From the NCBI GenBank assembly GCA_903891085.1, contig CAITDJ010000004.1, positions 1 through 64,000 on the forward strand: a stretch of DNA of 64,000 nt, read 5' to 3'. This DNA is from an uncultured Bacteroidota bacterium. Its GTDB lineage: Bacteria; Bacteroidota; Bacteroidia; Bacteroidales; F082. How positions within the stretch are numbered: the stretch's first letter is position 1; the number at the start of each line of letters is the position of its first letter. Made by a program: the position numbers and the translations under genes. Under the pieces are notes generated by a model. It had not been told where the DNA came from. It saw only the letters and a program-made list of their open reading frames with translations, and did no database searches. Below, piece after piece: positions 8,487 through 16,478 of this stretch.

Positions 8487-9485
8487 ATGAAATTCGGATT
8501 AATATATATCACGGCCATATTTCTTATTACTTCCTGTAATGGAACCACCCAAAAAACAGCTTCAAAACAGTCAAAAACGCCTGAAAAAGCGATGCAGATA
8601 CCTGTTTTCAATGCAGATTCGGCCTATCATTTTGTGGCGCGTCAAACGGCTTTCGGACCAAGGGTTCCGGGGACGGAGGCTCACCGGCTGTGCAGTGCCT
8701 GGCTTGGCTCAAAATTAGGTTCCTTTGCTGATAAGGTGATTGTGCAGGATTTCAGGGCACGTGTTTACAACAAAACCGCCTTTGATGGCAAAAACATTAT
8801 TGCTTCGTTCAATCCAACAGCAAAAAAACGCATTTTACTTTCATCGCATTGGGATTCAAGGCCTTATGGCGATCATGATCCTGATCCAGCGAAACATCGC
8901 AAGCCCATCGATGGAGCCAATGACGGAGCTAGTGGCGTGGGTGTGCTGATCGAAATTGCCCGCCAGCTCAAACTTCACCCAATTGATGCCAGTATCGGGA
9001 TTGATATCATACTTTTTGATCTGGAAGATTATGGTCCGCCTACCGATGAACGCACCGGAGGAGATGACAATTTCTGGGCATTGGGTTCGCAGCATTGGGC
9101 TGCCAATCCGCATATCCCGGCTTACAATGCACGCTTTGGTATTTTGTTAGATATGGTTGGAGCGAAAAATGCAGTTTTCCCGCGGGAATATTTCTCCATG
9201 CAATACGCATCGTGGGTGGTCGACAAGGTGTGGAGTGTTGCTTACGATTTGGGTTATGACGAGGTTTTTGTAAACAGCCCCGGTGCTCCGGTGGATGATG
9301 ATCATTTGCCTGTAAATCAAATTGCAAAAATCCCCATGATCGATATCATCCATCTGGACAGGAATAGTACAAACGAAACATTTTATGAACACTGGCACAC
9401 CACAAACGATAATCTTGAACAAATTGATCCGTTTACCTTAGGGATGGTAGGGAATGTGGTGGTGCATGTGATTTATAATGAGTAA
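8487..9485 (+). CDS. Glutaminyl-peptide cyclotransferase-like M28 lipoprotein
   Basis: 332 residues from ATG 8487; an upstream in-frame TTG at 8460 is less likely because the ATG gives a clean lipoprotein signal with lipobox LITSC (Cys17). Zn-site motifs of the M28/QC family: SSHWDSRPYGDHD, DGANDGASGVGVL, LFDLEDYG, DDDHLPVN and HWHTTNDNLEQID. Bacteroidota type II glutaminyl cyclases form N-terminal pyroglutamate on exported proteins, which often begin with Gln after signal cleavage; several secreted proteins here (e.g. at 314 and 31957) do so. An aminopeptidase role cannot be excluded. Its stop abuts that of convergent pdxJ. Confidence 0.85.
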   Translation: MKFGLIYITAIFLITSCNGTTQKTASKQSKTPEKAMQIPVFNADSAYHFVARQTAFGPRVPGTEAHRLCSAWLGSKLGSFADKVIVQDFRARVYNKTAFDGKNIIASFNPTAKKRILLSSHWDSRPYGDHDPDPAKHRKPIDGANDGASGVGVLIEIARQLKLHPIDASIGIDIILFDLEDYGPPTDERTGGDDNFWALGSQHWAANPHIPAYNARFGILLDMVGAKNAVFPREYFSMQYASWVVDKVWSVAYDLGYDEVFVNSPGAPVDDDHLPVNQIAKIPMIDIIHLDRNSTNETFYEHWHTTNDNLEQIDPFTLGMVGNVVVHVIYNE

Positions 9486-10202
9486 TCAACCCTTTAACTG
9501 TCTGTTATACAACTGAATGGTGTTTTCAATTCCATAATATAAGGCTTCGCTGATGAGCGCATGGCCGATGGAGACTTCCAGTAAACCCGGTATATTTTTC
9601 GCAAAATAGTTGAGATTGTCCAGACACAAATCGTGACCGGCATTAATACCCAAACCAAGTGCAACAGCCTTTTCAGCAGCTTTAATATATGGTTCGATGG
9701 CCAATTCCCTGTTTTCAGGGTATAACCTGGCGTAACTTTCGGTGTAGAGTTCAATCCGGTCGGTTCCTGTTTCGGGGGCAAGTTGTATCATTTCCGGATC
9801 AGGATCGACAAAAAGGGAAGTGCGGATACGTGCATTTTTGAAAATGGCAATGATTCGCTTTAATTCGACCAAATGTGTTTTAATGTCCCAGCCATGGTCT
9901 GAGGTGAGTTGCCCCGGCTTGTCGGGCACCAACGTAACCTGATCAGCCTTGTTTTTTATCACAAGTGCTATAAATTGTTCGGTTGGATACCCTTCAATAT
10001 TGAATTCCGTTTTTACGACCGGACGCAGCAGTTCTACATCGAGGAAAGTGATATGACGCTGGTCGGGACGCGGATGAACCGTAATCCCTTGTGCGCCATA
10101 ACGTTCGCAGTCGATGGCAAATTTTTGAACATCAGGAACATTGCCACCACGTGCATTTCGTAACGTAGCAATTTTATTAATGTTTACACTTAAATGAATC
10201 AT
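9486..10202 (-). CDS. pdxJ: Pyridoxine 5'-phosphate synthase PdxJ
   Basis: 238 residues, full length for the family. It begins MIHLSVNINKIATLRNARGG and shows ERYGAQGITVHPRPDQRHI, TLVPDKPGQLTSDHGWD and GINAGHDLCLDNL, all diagnostic of PdxJ. It condenses 1-deoxyxylulose-5-phosphate with 3-amino-2-oxopropyl phosphate to make pyridoxine phosphate. It is convergent with the QC-like gene with no gap. A probable -7 box (TACTTTTA on the reverse strand, about 10220) lies just upstream of the start. Confidence 0.96.
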   Translation of the reverse strand: MIHLSVNINKIATLRNARGGNVPDVQKFAIDCERYGAQGITVHPRPDQRHITFLDVELLRPVVKTEFNIEGYPTEQFIALVIKNKADQVTLVPDKPGQLTSDHGWDIKTHLVELKRIIAIFKNARIRTSLFVDPDPEMIQLAPETGTDRIELYTESYARLYPENRELAIEPYIKAAEKAVALGLGINAGHDLCLDNLNYFAKNIPGLLEVSIGHALISEALYYGIENTIQLYNRQLKG

Positions 10203-10603
10203 TGCTTATTATTTGCTGTAAAAGTACGCATTTGCGATGTTTTTTGACGCAATTGGAATATTTTGAAAACCCTAACGACTATACACGAATAGCGCACCTG
10301 GTTATTCCGAATGGAATAATGAAAAAGGAGTTTTAATATAATATCCAAATACATAAAACGGATGATGTTGATAGTATGCTGTTTTGAAACATATCCTGGT
10401 CAGTGAAAAGTTTAACAATTTGATAACGTCCATGTTTGAGGTGGATTTGATATCGGTGAATGATGCCATTTATCCTCTGTAACACTGCATTTTATTGGGG
10501 ATGCCAAAAAAAAAAATTTGAATTTATTGGATTGCAAATTTTATATTCTATTGAAAGATAGAATGTTATGTAAATTGCATTTTTTCATATTATTCTTCTA
10601 AAA

Positions 10604-10659
10604 TTAACAATTCTATAATAGTACGCTAACATTATAGTAATACTTAGGGGGTTCCTTTG
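10604..10659 (+). promoter_or_regulatory. Pho-box-like promoter P1 (SusCD operon)
   Basis: Four cores at exactly 11-bp spacing: TTAAC 10604, ATAAT 10615, CTAAC 10626, GTAAT 10637. A 10-bp gap follows, then TTCCTTTG at 10652-10659 as a -7 box. This matches the geometry of PhoB-family activator sites. The remainder of the 560-bp spacer (10203-10603) holds the pdxJ promoter and AT-rich sequence in which I see nothing further. Confidence 0.7.
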
Positions 10660-10762
10660 CACAGAATTTTAAAAACACAAAATTTATAAAAAGTTGAACT
10701 AATATTCATCATTTAATTATTAGCATCTAATAAACCTGATCCTACTTAAAGCAAAAAACTAT

Positions 10763-11335
10763 ATGAATACTATGATACTGCCACAAATAAGAAAAGCCAG
10801 AAACACCTTCTTCCCAATAATTATGTTGTGTTTCATTATTTCAAATACGATTTACGCACAGGATACATTTGCCTATGCATCAACAGCGAAGAATTCGCCC
10901 ACCGAAATTCCAGGAAAAGCAATCCCTATGTTTGAATTTCAAGGTTATTCACGTGATTATGAACTCGATCAAATTCCCTCTGATATAGCTGGGGAACATT
11001 TTCTGGGAGAAACAATTGCCAAAAAGTTCTATTTGCTAAGTAGTAAATATACTTCACAGGAAACCATCGTCCCCGGAAATCCACTGACCAAAACGGTTAT
11101 TATGAAGCCAGTGATTTATGATGCAGTGCAGCGTATCGAAAAACACCTGAAAAGGCAGGTGAAAAAAAATGAAATATCAACAGACTCTGCTACAACTATT
11201 ATGAATAAAGTATTGGATATCGCTATCAATATCAGAATTGTAGATACTGAAAAGTTTGAAACAACCCTCGAGTCGTTAAACAACAACGAAGTACGCATCG
11301 ATTTTTTCATAAATAGGGTTCAGCTCGTATATTGA
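10763..11335 (+). CDS. Secreted protein of unknown function, 190 aa
   Basis: An unrecognised protein with a membrane-spanning signal sequence around residues 15-32 (NTIYAQ). The mature part is polar and mostly helical at its C-terminal end (YDAVQRIEKHLKRQVKKNE). It is the first gene behind P1 and is followed 80 bp later by a SusC-type receptor, so it is likely co-transcribed and may be an accessory of the uptake system. Confidence 0.6.
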   Translation: MNTMILPQIRKARNTFFPIIMLCFIISNTIYAQDTFAYASTAKNSPTEIPGKAIPMFEFQGYSRDYELDQIPSDIAGEHFLGETIAKKFYLLSSKYTSQETIVPGNPLTKTVIMKPVIYDAVQRIEKHLKRQVKKNEISTDSATTIMNKVLDIAINIRIVDTEKFETTLESLNNNEVRIDFFINRVQLVY

Positions 11336-11415
11336 GAAAAAACCTATTCATCTGGTTTTCTCCGACAGGAAAGCCAAGCCTATTAAAACCAAATCAATTA
11401 ACCTATTTAAGCATT

Positions 11416-14400
11416 ATGAACAAAAGAAAAATTTACTCTTTAATTATGGTATTCCTGGTTCTTGGAATATCGGCCTTCGCTCAAAAGATGAGTGTTGAAG
11501 GTATTGTAAAGACACCTCAGGGAGAAAGTCTCCCCGGTGCGACTGTTCTGGTCAAAGGAACCACTAGCGGAGTCCTTACCGATTTTGATGGTCATTATTC
11601 TATAACTGCACAAGCCGTGGATGTGCTTGTTTTTTCATTTGTTGGTTATGAAACCAAGGAAATTACTATTGCAAATCAGCTTGTTATCAATGTTACTTTG
11701 ACCGAAGCGGCTCAACAACTCCAGGATGTTGTGGTTACAGCACTTGGTATCGAAAAGGCAAAAAGTACCATCGGTTATGCAATTGGAGAGGTAAAAGGGG
11801 AGGAGCTTGTGAAAGCACGCGAACCCAACGCAATTAACGCACTGGTAGGAAAAGTTTCCGGTCTTGTGATTGGTGGTTCATCCGAAATATTGGGTGCGCC
11901 GAGTGTTTTATTACGTGGTGTTACCCCATTGTATGTGATCGACGGAGTGCCGGTTCTTTCAGATACATGGAATATTAACCCCGATGATATTGAAAGCTAT
12001 ACCGTTTTGAAAGGACCAACCGCTGCTGCATTGTATGGCTCGAGGGGTCAAAATGGCGTGATTCAGATTACCACAAAACGTGGAAAAGGCACAGGGACAA
12101 AGCCTTTTACAGTTGAATTTAACTCCAGCACCATGTTCGAAAATGGTTTCTTAGCCATTCCGAAAGTACAGGATGAATATGGTCCCGGCGACCATGGAAA
12201 GTATTCGTTTTATGATGGAAGAGGTGGTGGAACCAATGATGGTGATTACGATGTCTGGGGACCGAAATTTGAAGGCCAGCTAATTTCTCAATATGACAGT
12301 CCGATCGACCCGGAAACCGGCGAACGTATCCCAACACCTTGGGTAGCCCGAGGAAAAGATAATCTGGAGCGTTTTATTGAGACTGGCTTGTTGTCAACAA
12401 ACAGTATTTCTTTATCATCCGGAAATGAAAAATATGATATGCGCTTTTCGGCTGCTCACAGCTACCAAAAAGGTATTGTTCCGAATACTTCGCTGAATAT
12501 GACAAATTTCAATCTTTCAGGTGGATATAATATTACGAAGAAACTACGCATTGAGGCGAATATGGCCTACAGCCGCCAATATACGCCCAATGTACCCGAT
12601 GTAAATTATGGTCCAAACAGTATCATTTACAATATAACCACATGGGGTGGTGCCGACTGGAATATCGACGATATGCGCGATTACTGGCAGCCCGGTAAGG
12701 AAGGCGTTCAGTCAATTTATGCCGAGTACCAACGTTATCATAATCCATATTTCATGGCATATGAATGGTTGCGTGGTCACTACAAAACCGATATCAATGG
12801 ATATACATCAGCAACCTATAAGTTCAATGATAACCTTAACCTGATGGCCCGCACAGCAATTTCATCTTATGATTTACTTAGAACCGAAAAAATGCCCTAC
12901 TCAGCGCATCCTTACGGCAGAGAGGCCGGCCTGGGCGACTACCGTGAAGACAAACGTTCATTATTCGAAAATAATACCGACATTTTGTTATCATTCGATA
13001 AGTATGTAGTTCCAAAACTGAGTGTACACGCCTCGGCAGGAGGAAACCTTCGTACTTATTCATTCAGAAGTAGTTATGCAACAACCGATTACCTGAATGT
13101 TCCGGGTTGGTATAACCTAAGCAATTCTAAAAATCCGGTGAAATCATATAGTTACTTCGCTCCAATGATGGTATTGAGCGGTTATGCACTGGTCGATTTA
13201 ACCTACAATGATTTTGCAACATTGTCATTAACAGGTCGTTGGGATAAGAATTCAACCTTACCCGCAGCCAATAACACTTATTTCTATCCAAGTGTTTCCT
13301 CAAGTATTGAGTTGTCGAAACTATTTACCATACCTTCAGTAAAATCATGGAAAGTTCGTGGTTCATATGCCAATGTGGGAAGTGCTTTAACTGAGGCAAT
13401 GGTTGGTCCGACCTATGATGTACAGGGTTTTTATGTTTTGGATTATGGCGGCTCTTACTACTCTCCTTACGATGGACCTTCATACGTCAATAGTGCCGCT
13501 TATACAATTAACCTTATTCAGGGCTTACCATCAGCTTCTTACACTAGCACAATCACAAACCCTGAAATTGAACCGAGTTTCAGTTCAGCATGGGAAGCTG
13601 GTACCGATGTGGCGATGTTTGATAACCGCTTAACATTCGATTTTACTTACTTCTCCACCATCGATGGACCAAAAATCTTCGCATTACCAATTTCGGGAGC
13701 CTCTGGTTTTGAATATGCCCTTGTGAACGGAATTAAAGTACAACGTAAAGGTTTCGAAATTTCGGCCAATGCTGTTCCGGTATTCAATCCGGGGGGCTTA
13801 AAATGGGAAGTTTCGGCCAATTACTCCACTTATCAGAGTTACCTGAAAGAAATTTATCCAGGTGTTGAAGAATACAATATTTACCTGAAAGTGGGTGACA
13901 GAATGGATAAAATGTATGGCTCAGATTTTATCAGAACACCTGACGGACAACTTATTAATGATGATGGTGGTCGTCCGATCCGAAATCCTTATGCGCAATT
14001 CATTGGTAATGCCAATCCTGATTGGGTAGGTGCTATCCGTAATACATTCACTTACAAAGCATATAGCCTATCCTTCCAGATTGACGGTCGTTTTGGCGGT
14101 ACCATTCTCGATTACGTGGAGAAAAAAACCTTCCAGGGTGGACGACATATCGAAACTATTCAGGGTGAATTGGGTGCAGCGCGTCTGAACGACCTTCAGG
14201 GTATAAAATCATATATTGGTGATGGTGTAACTATAAGCAATGGTGTTGCCATCGAATATGATCTGGATGGAAATATCACAAATTATGACGCGTTGCAATT
14301 TTCAACAAATGCGACAGCAACTTTCGCTCAGGATTATGTGAGCCGATATTACGGAACAGACGCTTCAACTTCGATGAGCCGCACATTTGTTAAGCTACGC

Positions 14401-14610
14401 GAGGTTGTGCTTACTTATACTTTACCAAAACGATACCTGAAAAACACATTCATTCAACAGGCTAATATCTCTTTTGTTGGACGCAATTTGCTCTATTTTG
14501 CCGAAAAGAAAGATATCGATGTTGAACAATATGCTGGTAACAATCTGTATTCAGGTCTTCAGACTCCAACCACCAGAAGATATGGTGTAAATATTAACCT
14601 GACTTTCTAA
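11416..14610 (+). CDS. SusC/RagA-family TonB-dependent transporter
   Basis: 1064 residues from ATG 11416; the frame opens at a TTG at 11332, but the signal peptide IMVFLVLGISAFAQ follows the ATG directly. Domains: carboxypeptidase-regulatory-like (about 27-110, VLVKGTTSGVLTDFDGHYSI), plug (about 115-245, including VVVTALGIEKAKS, LLRGVTPLYVIDGVPV and GPTAAALYGSRGQNGVIQI) and a 22-strand beta-barrel ending RRYGVNINLTF. It imports substrates across the outer membrane using TonB energy, with the SusD-like lipoprotein encoded 33 bp downstream as lid. P1 and the phosphonate genes nearby suggest an organophosphorus ligand (inference). Confidence 0.95.
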   Translation: MNKRKIYSLIMVFLVLGISAFAQKMSVEGIVKTPQGESLPGATVLVKGTTSGVLTDFDGHYSITAQAVDVLVFSFVGYETKEITIANQLVINVTLTEAAQQLQDVVVTALGIEKAKSTIGYAIGEVKGEELVKAREPNAINALVGKVSGLVIGGSSEILGAPSVLLRGVTPLYVIDGVPVLSDTWNINPDDIESYTVLKGPTAAALYGSRGQNGVIQITTKRGKGTGTKPFTVEFNSSTMFENGFLAIPKVQDEYGPGDHGKYSFYDGRGGGTNDGDYDVWGPKFEGQLISQYDSPIDPETGERIPTPWVARGKDNLERFIETGLLSTNSISLSSGNEKYDMRFSAAHSYQKGIVPNTSLNMTNFNLSGGYNITKKLRIEANMAYSRQYTPNVPDVNYGPNSIIYNITTWGGADWNIDDMRDYWQPGKEGVQSIYAEYQRYHNPYFMAYEWLRGHYKTDINGYTSATYKFNDNLNLMARTAISSYDLLRTEKMPYSAHPYGREAGLGDYREDKRSLFENNTDILLSFDKYVVPKLSVHASAGGNLRTYSFRSSYATTDYLNVPGWYNLSNSKNPVKSYSYFAPMMVLSGYALVDLTYNDFATLSLTGRWDKNSTLPAANNTYFYPSVSSSIELSKLFTIPSVKSWKVRGSYANVGSALTEAMVGPTYDVQGFYVLDYGGSYYSPYDGPSYVNSAAYTINLIQGLPSASYTSTITNPEIEPSFSSAWEAGTDVAMFDNRLTFDFTYFSTIDGPKIFALPISGASGFEYALVNGIKVQRKGFEISANAVPVFNPGGLKWEVSANYSTYQSYLKEIYPGVEEYNIYLKVGDRMDKMYGSDFIRTPDGQLINDDGGRPIRNPYAQFIGNANPDWVGAIRNTFTYKAYSLSFQIDGRFGGTILDYVEKKTFQGGRHIETIQGELGAARLNDLQGIKSYIGDGVTISNGVAIEYDLDGNITNYDALQFSTNATATFAQDYVSRYYGTDASTSMSRTFVKLREVVLTYTLPKRYLKNTFIQQANISFVGRNLLYFAEKKDIDVEQYAGNNLYSGLQTPTTRRYGVNINLTF

Positions 14611-14643
14611 CATTAAGCCAAACAAAAACAAATCCCGAATAAA

Positions 14644-16131
14644 ATGAAAAAAATACTAAGTATCTTCTTATTGCTTGTGTCTTTACTTATGTCGTGCAAT
14701 AAATTTGAAGAATTGGAAAAAAACCCTAACAAGCCGGTTGAAGTTCCGCCATCACTCATCTTTACCAATGTTTTGAATGGAATGGTGTATTATCCATGGA
14801 GCGCCGAACAAAGATGGAATCAGTTCTGGTGCAGCAACTATGCCTATTATGATGATCAGGAATATAACTGGACTACAACCTATTTCAATTACTCAAAACT
14901 GAACGACGTGAAACAAATGGTAGCCGAAGCCCAACGGATTGGTTTGCCTGAAAATAACGTATATGCTGCACTTGGAAAATTCTTCAATGCCTATTATTTC
15001 GTTGATATGACCATGCGACTTGGCGATTTGCCATTGACCGATGCATTGAATGGCCTTGATAACATTACTCCTGCCTATGACTCTCAGAAAGAAGTATTTA
15101 AGCAAAGTTTGGTTTGGCTTGAAGAAGCGAACAGCGATCTACAGTTGTTAATTGATAATAGCGACAACACATTAGCTGGCGACTTCATGCTGGGCAACGA
15201 TTTATTAAAATGGCAGAAAGTTGTTAACACTTACAAACTCCGCGTTTTGATCAGCCTGAGCAAAAAGGAAAATGATGCTGACCTTAATGTGAAACAACAA
15301 TTTGCTGACGTTGTTGGTAATCCTGGCAAATATCCGCTTATGACCTCATCAGATGAGAATCTTGTATTTACGTTTAACAACAGCACCGATAAATATCCCT
15401 TGAATCCTGATAATTACGGTTTTACTGCTACACGTAACAATATGTCAGCTACGTATCTAAACACACTCGCTGATCTGCGCGACCCAAGAACATTCATTGT
15501 TGCTGAACCTGCACCAAAAAAATTGGAAGAAGGATTCACGGCTCAGGATTATGAAGCTTACGTTGGTGCAAGCTCAGGTGAGAGTCTCGATGATATGTCG
15601 ACTAAAATGTTGAACGGTGAGTATTCGGCAATCAATAAAGAGAAATATTATGGAACCTATACCGGTGAACCTGCGATTCAGATCGGATATATCGAACTCT
15701 GTTTCAATATTGCCGAAGCCATCAACCTCGGTTGGGTAAGCGGGAACGCCGAAGATTTTTACAAGAATGGGATTCAGGCGTCGTGGACCTTTCATGGTGC
15801 CGATGTTGATGCTGACTGGGCAACTTATTACGAACAAAGTACTGTGGCCTACAAAGGTGATAACGCAAACGGATTGAATCAGATTCTTACTCAAAAATAT
15901 CTGGGTTTCTTCCAAAATTCGGGTTGGGAAGCATATTATAACTATCGCAGAACAGGCGTTCCTGAGTTTTTAACAGGCGTAGGTACTGGTAACAGTGGAC
16001 GTATTGCTATTCGTTGGCAATATCCAAGTTCGGAAAGAACAACCAATATTGATAATTATAATGCAGCACTGCAAAGCCAGTTCGGTTCTGAAACCGATGA
16101 TATAAATACCGAAATGTGGGTAATAAAATAA
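14644..16131 (+). CDS. SusD/RagB-like nutrient-binding lipoprotein
   Basis: 495 residues, lipobox SLLMSC with Cys18. The N-terminus LEKNPNKPVEVPPSLIFTNV and the helical TPR-like body match the SusD-like type 2 family (PF12771). The C-terminus (IRWQYPSSERTTNIDNYNAAL) is also typical. It forms the surface lid of the SusC transporter encoded just upstream. A strong hairpin terminator follows 33 bp after the stop. Confidence 0.92.
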   Translation: MKKILSIFLLLVSLLMSCNKFEELEKNPNKPVEVPPSLIFTNVLNGMVYYPWSAEQRWNQFWCSNYAYYDDQEYNWTTTYFNYSKLNDVKQMVAEAQRIGLPENNVYAALGKFFNAYYFVDMTMRLGDLPLTDALNGLDNITPAYDSQKEVFKQSLVWLEEANSDLQLLIDNSDNTLAGDFMLGNDLLKWQKVVNTYKLRVLISLSKKENDADLNVKQQFADVVGNPGKYPLMTSSDENLVFTFNNSTDKYPLNPDNYGFTATRNNMSATYLNTLADLRDPRTFIVAEPAPKKLEEGFTAQDYEAYVGASSGESLDDMSTKMLNGEYSAINKEKYYGTYTGEPAIQIGYIELCFNIAEAINLGWVSGNAEDFYKNGIQASWTFHGADVDADWATYYEQSTVAYKGDNANGLNQILTQKYLGFFQNSGWEAYYNYRRTGVPEFLTGVGTGNSGRIAIRWQYPSSERTTNIDNYNAALQSQFGSETDDINTEMWVIK

Positions 16132-16164
16132 TTTTTGGTTAAATTTTTTATTGGTTAGTGAAAA

Positions 16165-16206
16165 AAGAGTGGACTGTCGGAGGCACAGTTTCTGACAGCC
16201 ATTCTT
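16165..16206 (+). terminator. Rho-independent-like terminator after the SusCD pair
   Basis: AAGAGTGG-A-CTGTC pairs with GACAG-CCATTCTT (13 bp with one bulge), followed by an AATTTGATTGTTCTTT tract. Confidence 0.6.
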
Positions 16207-16478
16207 AATTTGATTGTTCTTTCACAAACAAAAGACTTAAAAGTCATAGGACATGATCATTGACCCAGTTGGGAAGGTGACCAAGAAAATCAAAAGTCAG
16301 AAGTCGGAGGGCCAAAGGAATTAAACGAATCAACGAGTCAACGAACCAACAATTAGGAGGTTACAGTTTAAGTTGATTGTACATTCAACTATGGTCTTCC
16401 AACTTCTGACTTTATAAAAATATTTCTAAATCATTAGCAGATTAAAAATCGTATTTTTCATTCCTGTAAATTAAAAAC
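16207..16478. other. Intergenic spacer without a gene
   Basis: The spacer contains low-complexity words (AATCAACGAGTCAACGAACC near 16325) that resemble, on the opposite strand, the GT-rich filler near 8350. I find no 11-bp core array here, so the phosphoesterase gene downstream probably has its own weak promoter or receives read-through. Confidence 0.5.

Noticed and set aside
11332-11415. SusC start at the upstream TTG
   Set aside because: The ATG at 11416 gives a standard signal peptide; the 28-residue extension is not like any SusC N-terminus.
16400-16478. Pho-like array before the phosphoesterase gene
   Set aside because: TAA-containing words occur but their spacings are 7, 8 and 15 bp, not 11, so I did not include it in the set.
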